Positions 55,323-64,000 of a stretch of 64,000 nucleotides of DNA are shown here, one piece after another. The position numbers and the translations under genes were made by a program. The notes beneath the pieces were generated by a model. That model saw only the letters and a list, made by a program, of their open reading frames with translations, did not search any database and was not told the DNA's origin. Source of the stretch: Bacteroidales bacterium (lineage in GTDB: Bacteria; Bacteroidota; Bacteroidia; Bacteroidales; UBA932); assembly GCA_017399865.1 (NCBI GenBank), contig JAFQAT010000058.1, forward strand, positions 1 through 64,000, given 5' to 3'. How positions within the stretch are numbered: position 1 is the stretch's first letter; each line of letters opens with the position of its first letter.

Positions 55323-55368
55323 TATCATTATAGAACCGCAGGATAATCACATAAAATAACAGAATAAT

Positions 55369-56808
55369 ATGGAAGCACTAAACAGAAAGACGGCCTCTGC
55401 CGCTCTGTACAAGGAAAAGGTAATCCAGTTCGGAGAAGGAAACTTCTTGAGGGCATTTGTAGACTGGATCATTTGGAATACAAACCAGAAGACCGACTTC
55501 AACGCAGGCGTTGTAGTCGTACAGCCTATCGACAGGGGAATGGTAGACATGCTCAACTCCCAGGACGGTCTCTATCATGTGAACCTTCAGGGAATCGACA
55601 AGGGCGAGCCTGTGGACTCGATCCAGATGATCGATGTGATCACCAGGGGACTGAACCCATATGCCGAATTCGACCAGTATATGGCTCTCGCAGAGAATCC
55701 GGACATCCGTTTCGTGATTTCCAACACGACTGAGGCCGGCATCGCATTCGACCCTTCATGCAAGCTTGAAGACAGACCGGCTTCCTCATATCCGGGCAAG
55801 CTGACCCAGCTTCTCTACCGCAGATACCAGCATTTCGGTGGCGACATGTCGAAGGGATTCATCATCCTTCCTTGCGAACTGATCTTCCTTAACGGAAAGG
55901 AACTCAAGAAGTGCATATATCAGTACATCGACCTCTGGAATCTCGGAGAAGGTTTCAAGACATGGTTCGAGCAGGCATGCGGAGTGTACTGCACGCTCGT
56001 TGACCGCATCGTGCCTGGATATCCGAAGGATACGATCGACCAGATTCATGAGCGCATCGGCTACAAGGATAGTCTTGTAGTAAAGGGCGAGATCTTCCAT
56101 CTCTGGGTGATCGAGGCTCCTGAGTCTGTGGCTGCGGAGTTCCCTGCAGACAAGGCAGGCCTGAACGTGCTCTTCGTTCCAAGCGAGGCTCCTTACCACG
56201 AAAGGAAGGTAACCCTCCTGAACGGCCCTCACACGGTGCTTTCTCCAGTAGGCTATCTTTCAGGACTTGACACAGTTAAGGAATGCGTGGAAGACCCTGA
56301 AGTGGGACGCTTCGTCCGCAAGGTGATGTACGAGGAACTTCTCGAGACCCTCAATCTTCCTAAGCCGGAGCTTGAAGCATTCGCCGATTCTGTTGTGGAA
56401 CGCTTCGTGAATCCATATGTGAAGCATTTCGTGACCAGCATCATGCTGAACTCGTTCCCTAAATACAAGACACGTGACCTTCCTGGACTCAAGACATATC
56501 TTGAGCGCAAGGGAGAGCTTCCTATGGGTCTGGTTCTCGGTCTTGCTGCGATCATTACCTATTACAAGGGCGGAAAGAGAGGCGATGTGGAGATCGTTCC
56601 TAACGACGATGCCGCAATCATGGGCCTTCTCAAGGAACTCTGGATGTCAGGTGACGTGCGCAAGGTTGCAGAAGGCGTTCTCGCTGCTGAATTCATCTGG
56701 GGCGAAGACCTGAACAATGTGCCTGGCCTTACTGATATGGTTGCAGGATATCTCGACCTTATCCAGAAGGAAGGCATGCGCGCAGCAGTACGTACTGTAA
56801 TAGAATAA
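55369..56808 (+). CDS. uxaB: Tagaturonate reductase (altronate oxidoreductase)
   Basis: This 479-residue mannitol-dehydrogenase-family enzyme reduces D-tagaturonate to D-altronate with NADH. The motif IQFGEGNFLRAFVDW, the conserved SNTTEAGI, the FIILPCELI block, the GPHTVLSP segment and the Lys-containing KRYFV-like EEL/FVN region all match UxaB. It lies between uxaC and uxaA in the galacturonate pathway, with uxaA two bases downstream. Confidence 0.95.
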   Translation: MEALNRKTASAALYKEKVIQFGEGNFLRAFVDWIIWNTNQKTDFNAGVVVVQPIDRGMVDMLNSQDGLYHVNLQGIDKGEPVDSIQMIDVITRGLNPYAEFDQYMALAENPDIRFVISNTTEAGIAFDPSCKLEDRPASSYPGKLTQLLYRRYQHFGGDMSKGFIILPCELIFLNGKELKKCIYQYIDLWNLGEGFKTWFEQACGVYCTLVDRIVPGYPKDTIDQIHERIGYKDSLVVKGEIFHLWVIEAPESVAAEFPADKAGLNVLFVPSEAPYHERKVTLLNGPHTVLSPVGYLSGLDTVKECVEDPEVGRFVRKVMYEELLETLNLPKPELEAFADSVVERFVNPYVKHFVTSIMLNSFPKYKTRDLPGLKTYLERKGELPMGLVLGLAAIITYYKGGKRGDVEIVPNDDAAIMGLLKELWMSGDVRKVAEGVLAAEFIWGEDLNNVPGLTDMVAGYLDLIQKEGMRAAVRTVIE

Positions 56809-56810
56809 CT

Positions 56811-58304
56811 ATGGCAGATTTCATAAAGATAAATGCCGCTGACAATGTAGCGGTAGCCATCCACGATGTCGAGGCCGGAACGGGCTTCGACATCGATGGT
56901 GTACAGGTGACAGCCCTGACAAGGATTCCGGCAGGCCATAAGATGGCCCTGAGGAATCTGGCGGAAGGGGAGAATGTGGTCAAGTACGGATTTCCGATAG
57001 GCCATATGCTTTCACCCGTTGCCGAAGGAGGGCTGGTAGACCATACCAATATAAAGACCAACCTCGAAGGCCTTCTTGACTATACCTATCAGCCAGATCT
57101 GGCGGAAATCGCTCCTGCGGCTGAAAAGGCTTTCTTCAAGGGATACAGAAGGAAGGACGGCAGGGCTGGTGTACGCAACGAACTCTGGATCATCCCGACT
57201 GTGGGGTGTGTGAACGGAGTCGCGCAGGGCATTCAGAAGCTTTTCGAAAAGGAACTTCATAACTACCCTTCAATCGAAAAGGTTATCGCATTCCCTCATA
57301 ACTACGGCTGTTCGCAGCTGGGAGGAGACCATGAGAACACAAGGAACATCCTTGCGGATATGGTTCATCATCCGAATGCGGCAGGCGTGCTTGTCGTTGC
57401 CCTCGGATGTGAAAACAACCAGCTTGGAGCCTTCAGGGAACTTGTCGGCGAGGTTGACGAGTCAAGGGTGAAGTTCATGGAGTCGCAGAAGATTGCTGGG
57501 GACGAGGTTGAGTACGGACTGAACCTGATTCGTGAGATCGCTCAGGCTGCGAAAGACGACAGACGCGAGGACGTCCCTGTGAGCGAACTGAAGGTAGGCC
57601 TCAAGTGCGGAGGCTCTGACGGCTTCTCCGGCATAACTGCAAATCCTCTTCTGGGACGCTTCTCTGACTGGATCGTATCTCAGGGAGGCACTACTGTCCT
57701 TACAGAAGTTCCTGAAATGTTCGGTGCAGAGACCATACTGATGGCCCGCTGCCAGGATGAGGAGACATTCGGTAAGACCGTCCGTCTGATAAATGACTTC
57801 AAGGCATATTTCATGAAGAACGACCAGCCGGTCTACGAGAATCCTTCACCTGGAAACAAGGCCGGTGGCATCTCGACCCTTGAGGAAAAGTCTCTCGGAT
57901 GCACCCAGAAGTCCGGCAACTCCATTGTCCGTGATGTCCTTCATTACGGAGAGAGGCTGAAGACCAAGGGTCTCAATCTGCTCAGTGCCCCCGGAAATGA
58001 CCTGGTGGCCTCTACCGCTCTTGCAGCCTCAGGCTGTCAGATAGTGCTTTTCACTACAGGACGCGGAACTCCGTTCGGAACCTTTGTGCCTACTGCTAAG
58101 ATCTCTACCAACAGCACCCTGGCTTCCAACAAGCCTCTTTGGATAGACTTCAATGCCGGCGCTATAGTTGACGGAACACCTGCCGCGGAAGTTGATCAGG
58201 CTTTCATAGACTTCGTAATCGGAGTGGCTTCCGGAGTCCATGTATGCAATGAGAAGTCGGGATACAGCGAGATAGCCATATTCAAATCAGGCGTGACGCT
58301 TTAG
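56811..58304 (+). CDS. uxaA: Altronate dehydratase
   Basis: This 497-residue enzyme converts D-altronate to 2-keto-3-deoxy-D-gluconate. It contains a SAF domain at 1-75 (ADNVAVAIHDVEAGTGF), an UxaA_N/GD_AH region with GYRRKDGRAGVRNELWIIPTVGCVN, FPHNYGCSQLGGDHENT, LKCGGSDGFSGITANPLLGRFSD and a C-terminal block with LAASGCQIVLFTTGRGTPFG. Conserved Cys residues fit the iron-dependent site. A single chain of normal length. Confidence 0.96.
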   Translation: MADFIKINAADNVAVAIHDVEAGTGFDIDGVQVTALTRIPAGHKMALRNLAEGENVVKYGFPIGHMLSPVAEGGLVDHTNIKTNLEGLLDYTYQPDLAEIAPAAEKAFFKGYRRKDGRAGVRNELWIIPTVGCVNGVAQGIQKLFEKELHNYPSIEKVIAFPHNYGCSQLGGDHENTRNILADMVHHPNAAGVLVVALGCENNQLGAFRELVGEVDESRVKFMESQKIAGDEVEYGLNLIREIAQAAKDDRREDVPVSELKVGLKCGGSDGFSGITANPLLGRFSDWIVSQGGTTVLTEVPEMFGAETILMARCQDEETFGKTVRLINDFKAYFMKNDQPVYENPSPGNKAGGISTLEEKSLGCTQKSGNSIVRDVLHYGERLKTKGLNLLSAPGNDLVASTALAASGCQIVLFTTGRGTPFGTFVPTAKISTNSTLASNKPLWIDFNAGAIVDGTPAAEVDQAFIDFVIGVASGVHVCNEKSGYSEIAIFKSGVTL

Positions 58305-58329
58305 GCAGAAACATAATAATGACATTACT

Positions 58330-59931
58330 ATGACCAGACTTTACAGATTGGCGATGCTGGCCTTTTCAGCTATCATGATCGCCTCATGCGGCTCGGACTA
58401 CGAGTTTGCATATCTCTATGAAGACCTTCCTTTCGAAATGGAAAAGGTGGAACGTCCTCAGATACCTGCGCGCGAAGTCGATATCCGCGACTTCGGTGGC
58501 GTTGGTGACGGCGTGACCTTGAATTCCGATGCATTCGCCAAGGCGATTGAGACATTGAGCGGCCTCGGCGGAGGACGCCTTGTCGTGCCTACAGGCGTAT
58601 GGCTTACCGGTCCGATAACAATGAAGGACAATATCGACCTGCATGTCAGGCCGGATGCGATCCTGCTTTTCTCTACTGACCGCGACCTGTATCCTATCGT
58701 CGAGACAGTGTTCGAAGGTCTGGACACAAAGCGATGCATCTCTCCGATCAATGCTGTGGGAGCGAAGAATATCGCCATCACCGGTGGCGGTACCATAGAC
58801 GGCAACGGAGATTCATGGCGTCAGGTAAAGAAATCGAAGATAGCTCCTTCGCAGTGGAAGGAACTCCTCAAGAGCGGCGGATTCACCAATGCGAAGGGAG
58901 ACCTCTGGTATCCGGATTCCTCTTCATTCAGGGGAGCGGTTGTAAGCGACGCGTTCAATGTGCCGCAGGGCCTTTCTACTGAAGAGGAATGGAACAGCGT
59001 GAAGACATATCTGCGTCCTGTGATGATAAGTTTCAAGGAGTGTGAGAATGTACTCCTCGAAGACTGCCTTTTCCAGAATTCTCCATGCTGGAATATCCAT
59101 CCGCTGATGTGTAAGAACGTGATAATCAATAATGTCACTGTGCGTAACCCTTGGTATTCGCAGAACGGAGACGGTCTGGATGTGGACTCATGCGAGAATG
59201 TGCTTGTTATCAACTCCAGCTTTGATGTCGGCGACGATGCGATCTGCATCAAGTCCGGAAAGAACGAGGACGGCCGCAGAAGGGCAAGGCCTTGCCGCAA
59301 CCTTATCGTCGACAACTGCATCGTCTTCCATGGACATGGCGGATTCGTGGTAGGCAGTGAAATGTCGGGCGGCGTGCAGAACATCAAGGTGACAGACTGC
59401 CGTTTCCTCGGAACAGACGTGGGCCTGCGCTTCAAGAGCTGCCGTGGAAGAGGCGGAGTCGTCGAGAACATATACATCGAGGACATCGTGATGATGAACA
59501 TCCCTACTGAACCTCTGCTCTTTGACCTCCATTATGGCGGAAAGTCTGCTGTAGAGGCTGCTGCTGAAGGAGCATCTCCATATGATGTGGAATATGTTCC
59601 TGCAGACGAGACCACCCCTCAGTTCAAGGATATCCATATCAAGGACGTAAAGTGTTCGGGAGCTGCCAGGGCGATGTATTTCAACGGCATACCTGAAAAG
59701 AATATTGAGAACATCGTAGTGGAAGACTGCCATATCGTATCCGACAAGGGAGCCGATCTCCGCTATTCTACGAATGTAGTGCTCAGAAACGTCCGGATAA
59801 ATCAGGCGGAAGGCGCAGGATATTCTGTAGCGAACTGCAACAATGTCGTGATCGATGACTGCACTGACGCTGCTGGAGGCAAGCTTCCGGAAGTATTTGA
59901 ATATAATTCACATAATCTTGTAATCGACTGA
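58330..59931 (+). CDS. GH28 polygalacturonase, lipoprotein
   Basis: This 533-residue right-handed beta-helix enzyme has a lipobox (MIASCGS), so it likely sits in the outer membrane or periplasm. It hydrolyses alpha-1,4-galacturonan. GH28 hallmarks are complete: NGDGLD with Asp281, GDD with Asp302-Asp303, HGHG with His336, and RxK as Arg367-Lys369. The start region (REVDIRDFGGVGDGVTLNSDAF) is typical. It follows uxaA by 25 bases and shares one base (59931) with the next gene. Confidence 0.95.
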   Translation: MTRLYRLAMLAFSAIMIASCGSDYEFAYLYEDLPFEMEKVERPQIPAREVDIRDFGGVGDGVTLNSDAFAKAIETLSGLGGGRLVVPTGVWLTGPITMKDNIDLHVRPDAILLFSTDRDLYPIVETVFEGLDTKRCISPINAVGAKNIAITGGGTIDGNGDSWRQVKKSKIAPSQWKELLKSGGFTNAKGDLWYPDSSSFRGAVVSDAFNVPQGLSTEEEWNSVKTYLRPVMISFKECENVLLEDCLFQNSPCWNIHPLMCKNVIINNVTVRNPWYSQNGDGLDVDSCENVLVINSSFDVGDDAICIKSGKNEDGRRRARPCRNLIVDNCIVFHGHGGFVVGSEMSGGVQNIKVTDCRFLGTDVGLRFKSCRGRGGVVENIYIEDIVMMNIPTEPLLFDLHYGGKSAVEAAAEGASPYDVEYVPADETTPQFKDIHIKDVKCSGAARAMYFNGIPEKNIENIVVEDCHIVSDKGADLRYSTNVVLRNVRINQAEGAGYSVANCNNVVIDDCTDAAGGKLPEVFEYNSHNLVID

Positions 59932-61616
59932 TGAAAAGACTTGCATTATGGGCAGCAGCCCTTCTTATCTGTATCTCATCTGCTGCACAGGACAAGATTG
60001 TCCTGCGCCTTATGGGAGATTCGACGATGGCCGACAAGGACCTCTCATATGAAAATCCCGAAAGAGGATGGGGTCAGAGGTTGAAATCACATGTTGACAC
60101 GAATGTCGTTGTGGCGAATTATGCCCAGAACGGCCGCAGCACCAAGAGCGTGCAGACCCTCGGCATATGGGACAGGGTCAAGAAGGATCTGAAGAAAGGG
60201 GAGTACCTTTTCATCCAGTTCGGCCATAACGACTCTAAAGAGTCCGATACGACAAGATATGCTGCCGCCTTCGGAGCATATCAGGATAATATCCGCCTCT
60301 TCGTCGACCATGCACTGAGCGTAGGAGCCAAGCCGATACTGTTTACTCCGGTGTCGCGCAGGTGGTTTGACAGCGAAGGAAACCTCAAGACGAACTGCCA
60401 CGGAGACTACCCTGCAGCAGTAAAGCAGGTGGCGGAAGAATACGGTCTCCCGCTCATCGATGCCAATGCGATAACACAGGAATGGCTTATCTCCCTTGGC
60501 GACGAGGCTACCAGAAAGTATTACATGTGGCTTGAGGAAGGTACGAACCCGAAGCATCCGAAGGGACTTCAGGACAATACCCATACGAATGTGGCAGGAG
60601 CACGCCAGATCGTGAACCTCCTCCTTCCGGCTATAGTGAAGACCATCCCTGAACTGGCGGCTCATGTCGTTGACTATGATTTCGTAGTGGCGAAGGACGG
60701 AAGCGGAGATTTCTTTACCGTCCAGGAGGCCATAAATGCCGCACCGGACTATTGCAAGCACGATGAAACCACGATTTATATTAAGGACGGAGTCTATAAG
60801 GAGAAGGTTACGATACCTGTAAACAAGCAGAGGCTCCATCTGATCGGCCAGTCTGCGGAAAATACCGTGATCACATGGGACGATTATGCAAAGAAGATCG
60901 GACCTACAGGATATGAGATGGGAACTTCTGCGACCTCGACAGTCTTCCTTTATGCATCGGATTTCCTTGCAGAGAATCTTACCATCGAGAACTCGTCAGG
61001 CGAAGGACATGACATAGGCCAGGCGTGCGCGATTACAGTCGACGGAGACAGGGTGGCATTCATAAACTGCCGTTTCGTGGCAAACCAGGATACCATCTAT
61101 ACATATGGAAAGGGCCAGAGGCAGTATTTCAGGAACTGCTGGATAGAAGGAACCACCGACTTCATCTTCGGAGCATCAACCTGCTGGTTCGAGGACTGCA
61201 CGATACTCAGCAAGAAGAACAGCTATGTGACGGCTGCGTCTACTCCTGAGAATGAGGAGTTCGGATATGTCTTCATGAATTGCCGCCTCATCCATAATGA
61301 GGATGCGCAGAAGGTATATCTCGGCCGCCCGTGGAGGTCATATGCAAAGACCGTCTTCATCGGCTGTGAACTTGGAGACCATATCCTTCCTGAAGGATGG
61401 CATAACTGGAGCAAGCCGTATGCGGAGAAGACCACCTTCTATGCTGAGTACGGCAGCAAGGGACCGGGAGCTGCCGGAGAGCGTGTGAAATGGTCACATG
61501 TCATAAAGGAGAAGGACATCAAGAAGTATACTCCTGCAAACGTGCTCAGATGTGGCACGGAGCAGGACAAGAACGGAAAGGATGTAAGGACAGTATGGTA
61601 TTTTAAAGTCTTTTAA
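59931..61616 (+). CDS. CE12 acetylesterase-CE8 pectin methylesterase fusion
   Basis: This 561-residue exported protein has a signal peptide (SAAQ) and two catalytic domains. Residues about 22-240 are a GDSL/CE12 rhamnogalacturonan-acetylesterase: Ser31 (MGDSTMA), FGHND block, and Asp-x-x-His in DNTHTN. Residues about 248-555 are a CE8 pectinesterase beta-helix: Asp387 (NQDTIYTYG), Asp410 (TTDFIFG), Arg466 and Trp468 (LGRPWRS). Together they remove acetyl and methyl groups from pectin. It starts at the last base of the GH28 stop and its own stop overlaps the next gene by one base. Confidence 0.94.
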   Translation: MKRLALWAAALLICISSAAQDKIVLRLMGDSTMADKDLSYENPERGWGQRLKSHVDTNVVVANYAQNGRSTKSVQTLGIWDRVKKDLKKGEYLFIQFGHNDSKESDTTRYAAAFGAYQDNIRLFVDHALSVGAKPILFTPVSRRWFDSEGNLKTNCHGDYPAAVKQVAEEYGLPLIDANAITQEWLISLGDEATRKYYMWLEEGTNPKHPKGLQDNTHTNVAGARQIVNLLLPAIVKTIPELAAHVVDYDFVVAKDGSGDFFTVQEAINAAPDYCKHDETTIYIKDGVYKEKVTIPVNKQRLHLIGQSAENTVITWDDYAKKIGPTGYEMGTSATSTVFLYASDFLAENLTIENSSGEGHDIGQACAITVDGDRVAFINCRFVANQDTIYTYGKGQRQYFRNCWIEGTTDFIFGASTCWFEDCTILSKKNSYVTAASTPENEEFGYVFMNCRLIHNEDAQKVYLGRPWRSYAKTVFIGCELGDHILPEGWHNWSKPYAEKTTFYAEYGSKGPGAAGERVKWSHVIKEKDIKKYTPANVLRCGTEQDKNGKDVRTVWYFKVF

Positions 61617-64000
61617 TGAGGATATTGCGCCTGACATATGTACTGTTGCTTCTTGCCTTGGCATCGGCTTTCAGCCATGCCAAGGCAGAACCTCTTGAAT
61701 TCATCTTCGAGCATTACTCGTCAGATGAAGGCTTGCCGCATAATTCCATATGCGACATCCATCAGGACAGCAGGGGCTATCTCTGGCTTTGTACATGGTA
61801 CGGACTGAGCCGTTATGACGGAAGAAGTTTCGTCAACTATACCATGCGTCCGGGAGACTATTCGAACCTTTCGCACAACAGGATACTGTCCATAGATGAA
61901 GATTCATCCGGTTATCTGTGGGTAACCACCTACGATATGCATCTGTACAGGTTCGACGTCGATGAAGAGGTCTTCATCGACGTGTCTGATGTCCTGAAGG
62001 ATCTCCCTTTCGGCAACTCGAAGGTAAGCCATGTGTTCTGCGATTCTGCAGGAAGGGTCTGGGTCGCGCTTTCCGGAGCGGGACTCGTCCGTTTCGATGA
62101 GGACCTGTCGTTCCATACATTCCTGAACAATTCGATAAGCAATGTGGGAGGCGAAGTTGCCGGAGTGTACGAAGACTCTGAGGGAAACATCTATGTCGCA
62201 TCAGAAGTCGGCCTGACGATGATCAGCGGTGAAGCATCTTCCCTGCTGGCAAGAAATGTCGATGTCGTTTCCTTTGCGGAAAAGGACGGACATCTTCTCT
62301 TTGCCTGCCGTGACCAGCTTCTCTCTGTAGATATGGCTACAAGGGAACAGAGGAAGGTTGACTTTGTCGGATTGGGCGTAGGAGAAGCTGTGACGATGAC
62401 CCTTACCGGTCCTGAAGAAACGCTATATGTGGGCTTCAAGGACAATGCGGTAGCTTCATTTGATCCGGAAACCCTTCAGCCAAGATTGAAGAGCACAAGG
62501 ATGGGACGTGTAAGGTATCTTTTCCCGGATCCGGAAGGTCTCTTGTGGATTGCGACAGAAAAGACAGGAATATGGTCATATGACAGCCGCAAGGATGCGT
62601 TCAGGCATTATGAGCACAGCAGCAATGTGATGTCGTATTATGTCGATACTTTGGCGAATGTTACCGAACACGAAGGAAGGCTTTGGATAAAGATGAACAA
62701 CTACGGCTTCGGATATTACGACCGCAATGCTGACGAAATCGTACCTCTCGACAATGTGAAGGAACTGCCGGACTGCCGCTTCATGAACGGAGTCGCATGT
62801 TTCCATGTCGATGATACCGGCGTGCTGTGGATGTCGACCGTAGGCCGAGGCCTCGAGCGTGTCACCATCATCGACTCCAAGGTGGATGTCATCGTACCGC
62901 CTTCAAGGTCAGAAGATTCGATGTCCTCATCGGAGGTAAGAGCCATGCTCAGAGACAGCAAAGGAAACCTGTGGGTCGCAGCCAAGAGCCGCGAACTTTT
63001 CCGATATTCGCCGGATCTGAGCTCATGCGTCCGCTTTCCTGATGATTCCGGAATCGATGTGGGTGTAATATATTCAATATTCGAGGATTCCGACGGAAAC
63101 ATATGGCTTGGGACCAAAGGTGACGGCCTGATACGCATGACCCCTGACGGCGACGGATGGGACTGGAAGCATTTCAGACATAATCCGGGAGACCGCAATT
63201 CATTAAGTTCCAATAATATATACTCGATAGCGCAGGACCATGACGGAAGGATATGGATAGGAACATACGGAGGTTCTCTCTCCATGCTTCGTGATCCCGA
63301 CAGCGAGGAGTTCATTACAGTCGGCAACAGCTTCCCGGACTATCCGCAGGAACTGTGCGACAGAGTCCGATACCTCCATTGCATGCCGGACGGACGCATG
63401 CTTGTAGGCACGGTAGGTGGACTCATAGTATTTGACCCGTCGGACAATCCGGAACTCACTGTGTTCAATCTTGTGAGGAAGATACCGGGTGACATAGGTT
63501 CACTGGGAAATAATGACATAATCCATATCTTTACCGACAGCGCCGGCAATACATGGCTCAGCACTTTCGGCGGAGGTCTCAACCGACTCTACTTCGAGAA
63601 CAGTCAGCCGCGTTTTGAAGTGATAAGCACCGAACACGGCATGGTCAGCAATATCGTCCACTCGGCAGTAGAAGCAAAGGACGGAACCATATGGATATCC
63701 ACCGAGGCAGGACTGTCCGTGTACGACCCCAAGACCGGGATCGTACGCAACTTGACAAGATATGACGGCGTCACTCCGACATCGTACAGCGAAGCTACAT
63801 GCGCCAGGGCATATGACGGAAGCCTGCTGTTCGGCACATATGACAACATTTATCGTATACTGCCGGAAAGATTTGCGGAAAGAGCCAATGGCGGCCGCAT
63901 AGAGTTTTCCGGACTTTATATCGACGGAGTGAGAACTCCATTCAATGGAAAGATGACCATTCCGGCCGACTATTCGTTCTTCAGGATAGATTTCTCAGCT
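61616..64000 (+). CDS. Hybrid two-component system sensor (5' part)
   Basis: The frame runs 795 codons to the window end without a stop. It begins with a signal peptide (LTYVLLLLALASAFSHAKA), then Reg_prop beta-propeller repeats (LPHNSICDIHQDSRGYLWLCTWYGLSRYD, IDEDSSGYLWVTT, IYSIAQDHDGRIWIGT, NIVHSAVEAKDGTIWIST) and at the end the start of a Y_Y_Y domain (FRIDFSA). The kinase, receiver and AraC HTH of an HTCS would lie beyond 64000. In pectin PULs such proteins sense oligogalacturonides in the periplasm and activate neighbouring genes. Confidence 0.93.
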   Translation, partial: MRILRLTYVLLLLALASAFSHAKAEPLEFIFEHYSSDEGLPHNSICDIHQDSRGYLWLCTWYGLSRYDGRSFVNYTMRPGDYSNLSHNRILSIDEDSSGYLWVTTYDMHLYRFDVDEEVFIDVSDVLKDLPFGNSKVSHVFCDSAGRVWVALSGAGLVRFDEDLSFHTFLNNSISNVGGEVAGVYEDSEGNIYVASEVGLTMISGEASSLLARNVDVVSFAEKDGHLLFACRDQLLSVDMATREQRKVDFVGLGVGEAVTMTLTGPEETLYVGFKDNAVASFDPETLQPRLKSTRMGRVRYLFPDPEGLLWIATEKTGIWSYDSRKDAFRHYEHSSNVMSYYVDTLANVTEHEGRLWIKMNNYGFGYYDRNADEIVPLDNVKELPDCRFMNGVACFHVDDTGVLWMSTVGRGLERVTIIDSKVDVIVPPSRSEDSMSSSEVRAMLRDSKGNLWVAAKSRELFRYSPDLSSCVRFPDDSGIDVGVIYSIFEDSDGNIWLGTKGDGLIRMTPDGDGWDWKHFRHNPGDRNSLSSNNIYSIAQDHDGRIWIGTYGGSLSMLRDPDSEEFITVGNSFPDYPQELCDRVRYLHCMPDGRMLVGTVGGLIVFDPSDNPELTVFNLVRKIPGDIGSLGNNDIIHIFTDSAGNTWLSTFGGGLNRLYFENSQPRFEVISTEHGMVSNIVHSAVEAKDGTIWISTEAGLSVYDPKTGIVRNLTRYDGVTPTSYSEATCARAYDGSLLFGTYDNIYRILPERFAERANGGRIEFSGLYIDGVRTPFNGKMTIPADYSFFRIDFSA

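Noticed and set aside
1-64000. tRNA, rRNA, insertion sequences, integrases or phage genes
   Set aside because: I looked for these while reading and found none; every long frame fits a host-type gene.

Overview
The window reads as chromosomal DNA of a Bacteroidota member, most likely order Bacteroidales. The basis is SusC/SusD outer-membrane pairs, BACON, DUF4493, DUF4843 and DUF1573 domain proteins, a hybrid two-component style sensor, Na+-NQR genes, and repeated use of the Bacteroidota promoter pattern (TTTG, about 19 bases, TAnnTTTG). Genus cannot be fixed from the sequence alone. Genes are dense. I saw no rRNA, tRNA, insertion sequence, integrase, phage module or CRISPR array.

Layout. 1-1474 (minus): start of nqrB and all of nqrA. 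1551-3983: PcrA/UvrD helicase, divergent from nqrA. 3984-4309: a promoter and a terminator-like hairpin that together predict a transcript of about 70 nt, then a separate promoter for a DUF4493/DUF6359-type exported protein (4310-5371). 5388-21452: one long same-strand operon behind a textbook promoter: SusC, SusD, a DUF4843-type lipoprotein, a large repeat-linker lipoprotein, two leucine-rich-repeat lipoproteins, a subtilisin-like lipoprotein protease, a DUF1573 protein and a lipocalin-like lipoprotein. It has no glycoside hydrolase, so I infer that it binds, cuts and imports protein or peptide rather than glycan. It meets a membrane LytTR regulator tail to tail.

22524-26182: type II fatty-acid synthesis genes fabH, fabK, fabF and fabZ. 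26198-32711: DUF4293 protein, uridine-phosphorylase-family enzyme, MORN-repeat protein, and a minus-strand operon of HAD phosphatase, AI-2E family protein and esterase. 32786-32911: a 41-codon ORF with its own promoter, running antisense into the end of a Clp ATPase that lacks the usual ClpC middle domain. 35289-39134: gyrA and a TPR protein. 39172-41240: capA-like gene and phoH. 41338-45969: SPOR lipoprotein, an apparently dead M28 peptidase fused to a TonB C-terminal domain, and leuS. 45985-47857: two tandem YitT-family genes. 47958-49070: membrane AraC-type regulator.

49119-64000: ettA, an alpha/beta hydrolase and GH43 enzyme, then a pectin/galacturonate locus: uxaC (minus), divergent from uxaB, uxaA, GH28 polygalacturonase, a CE12-CE8 fusion esterase, and the sensor part of a hybrid two-component regulator cut by the window end. 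The logic is complete to KDG: the CE8/CE12 esterases remove methyl and acetyl groups, GH28 releases galacturonate, UxaC, UxaB and UxaA convert it to 2-keto-3-deoxygluconate, and the adjacent sensor probably reports the sugar signal. A pectin SusCD pair and KDG kinase/aldolase are not in the window.
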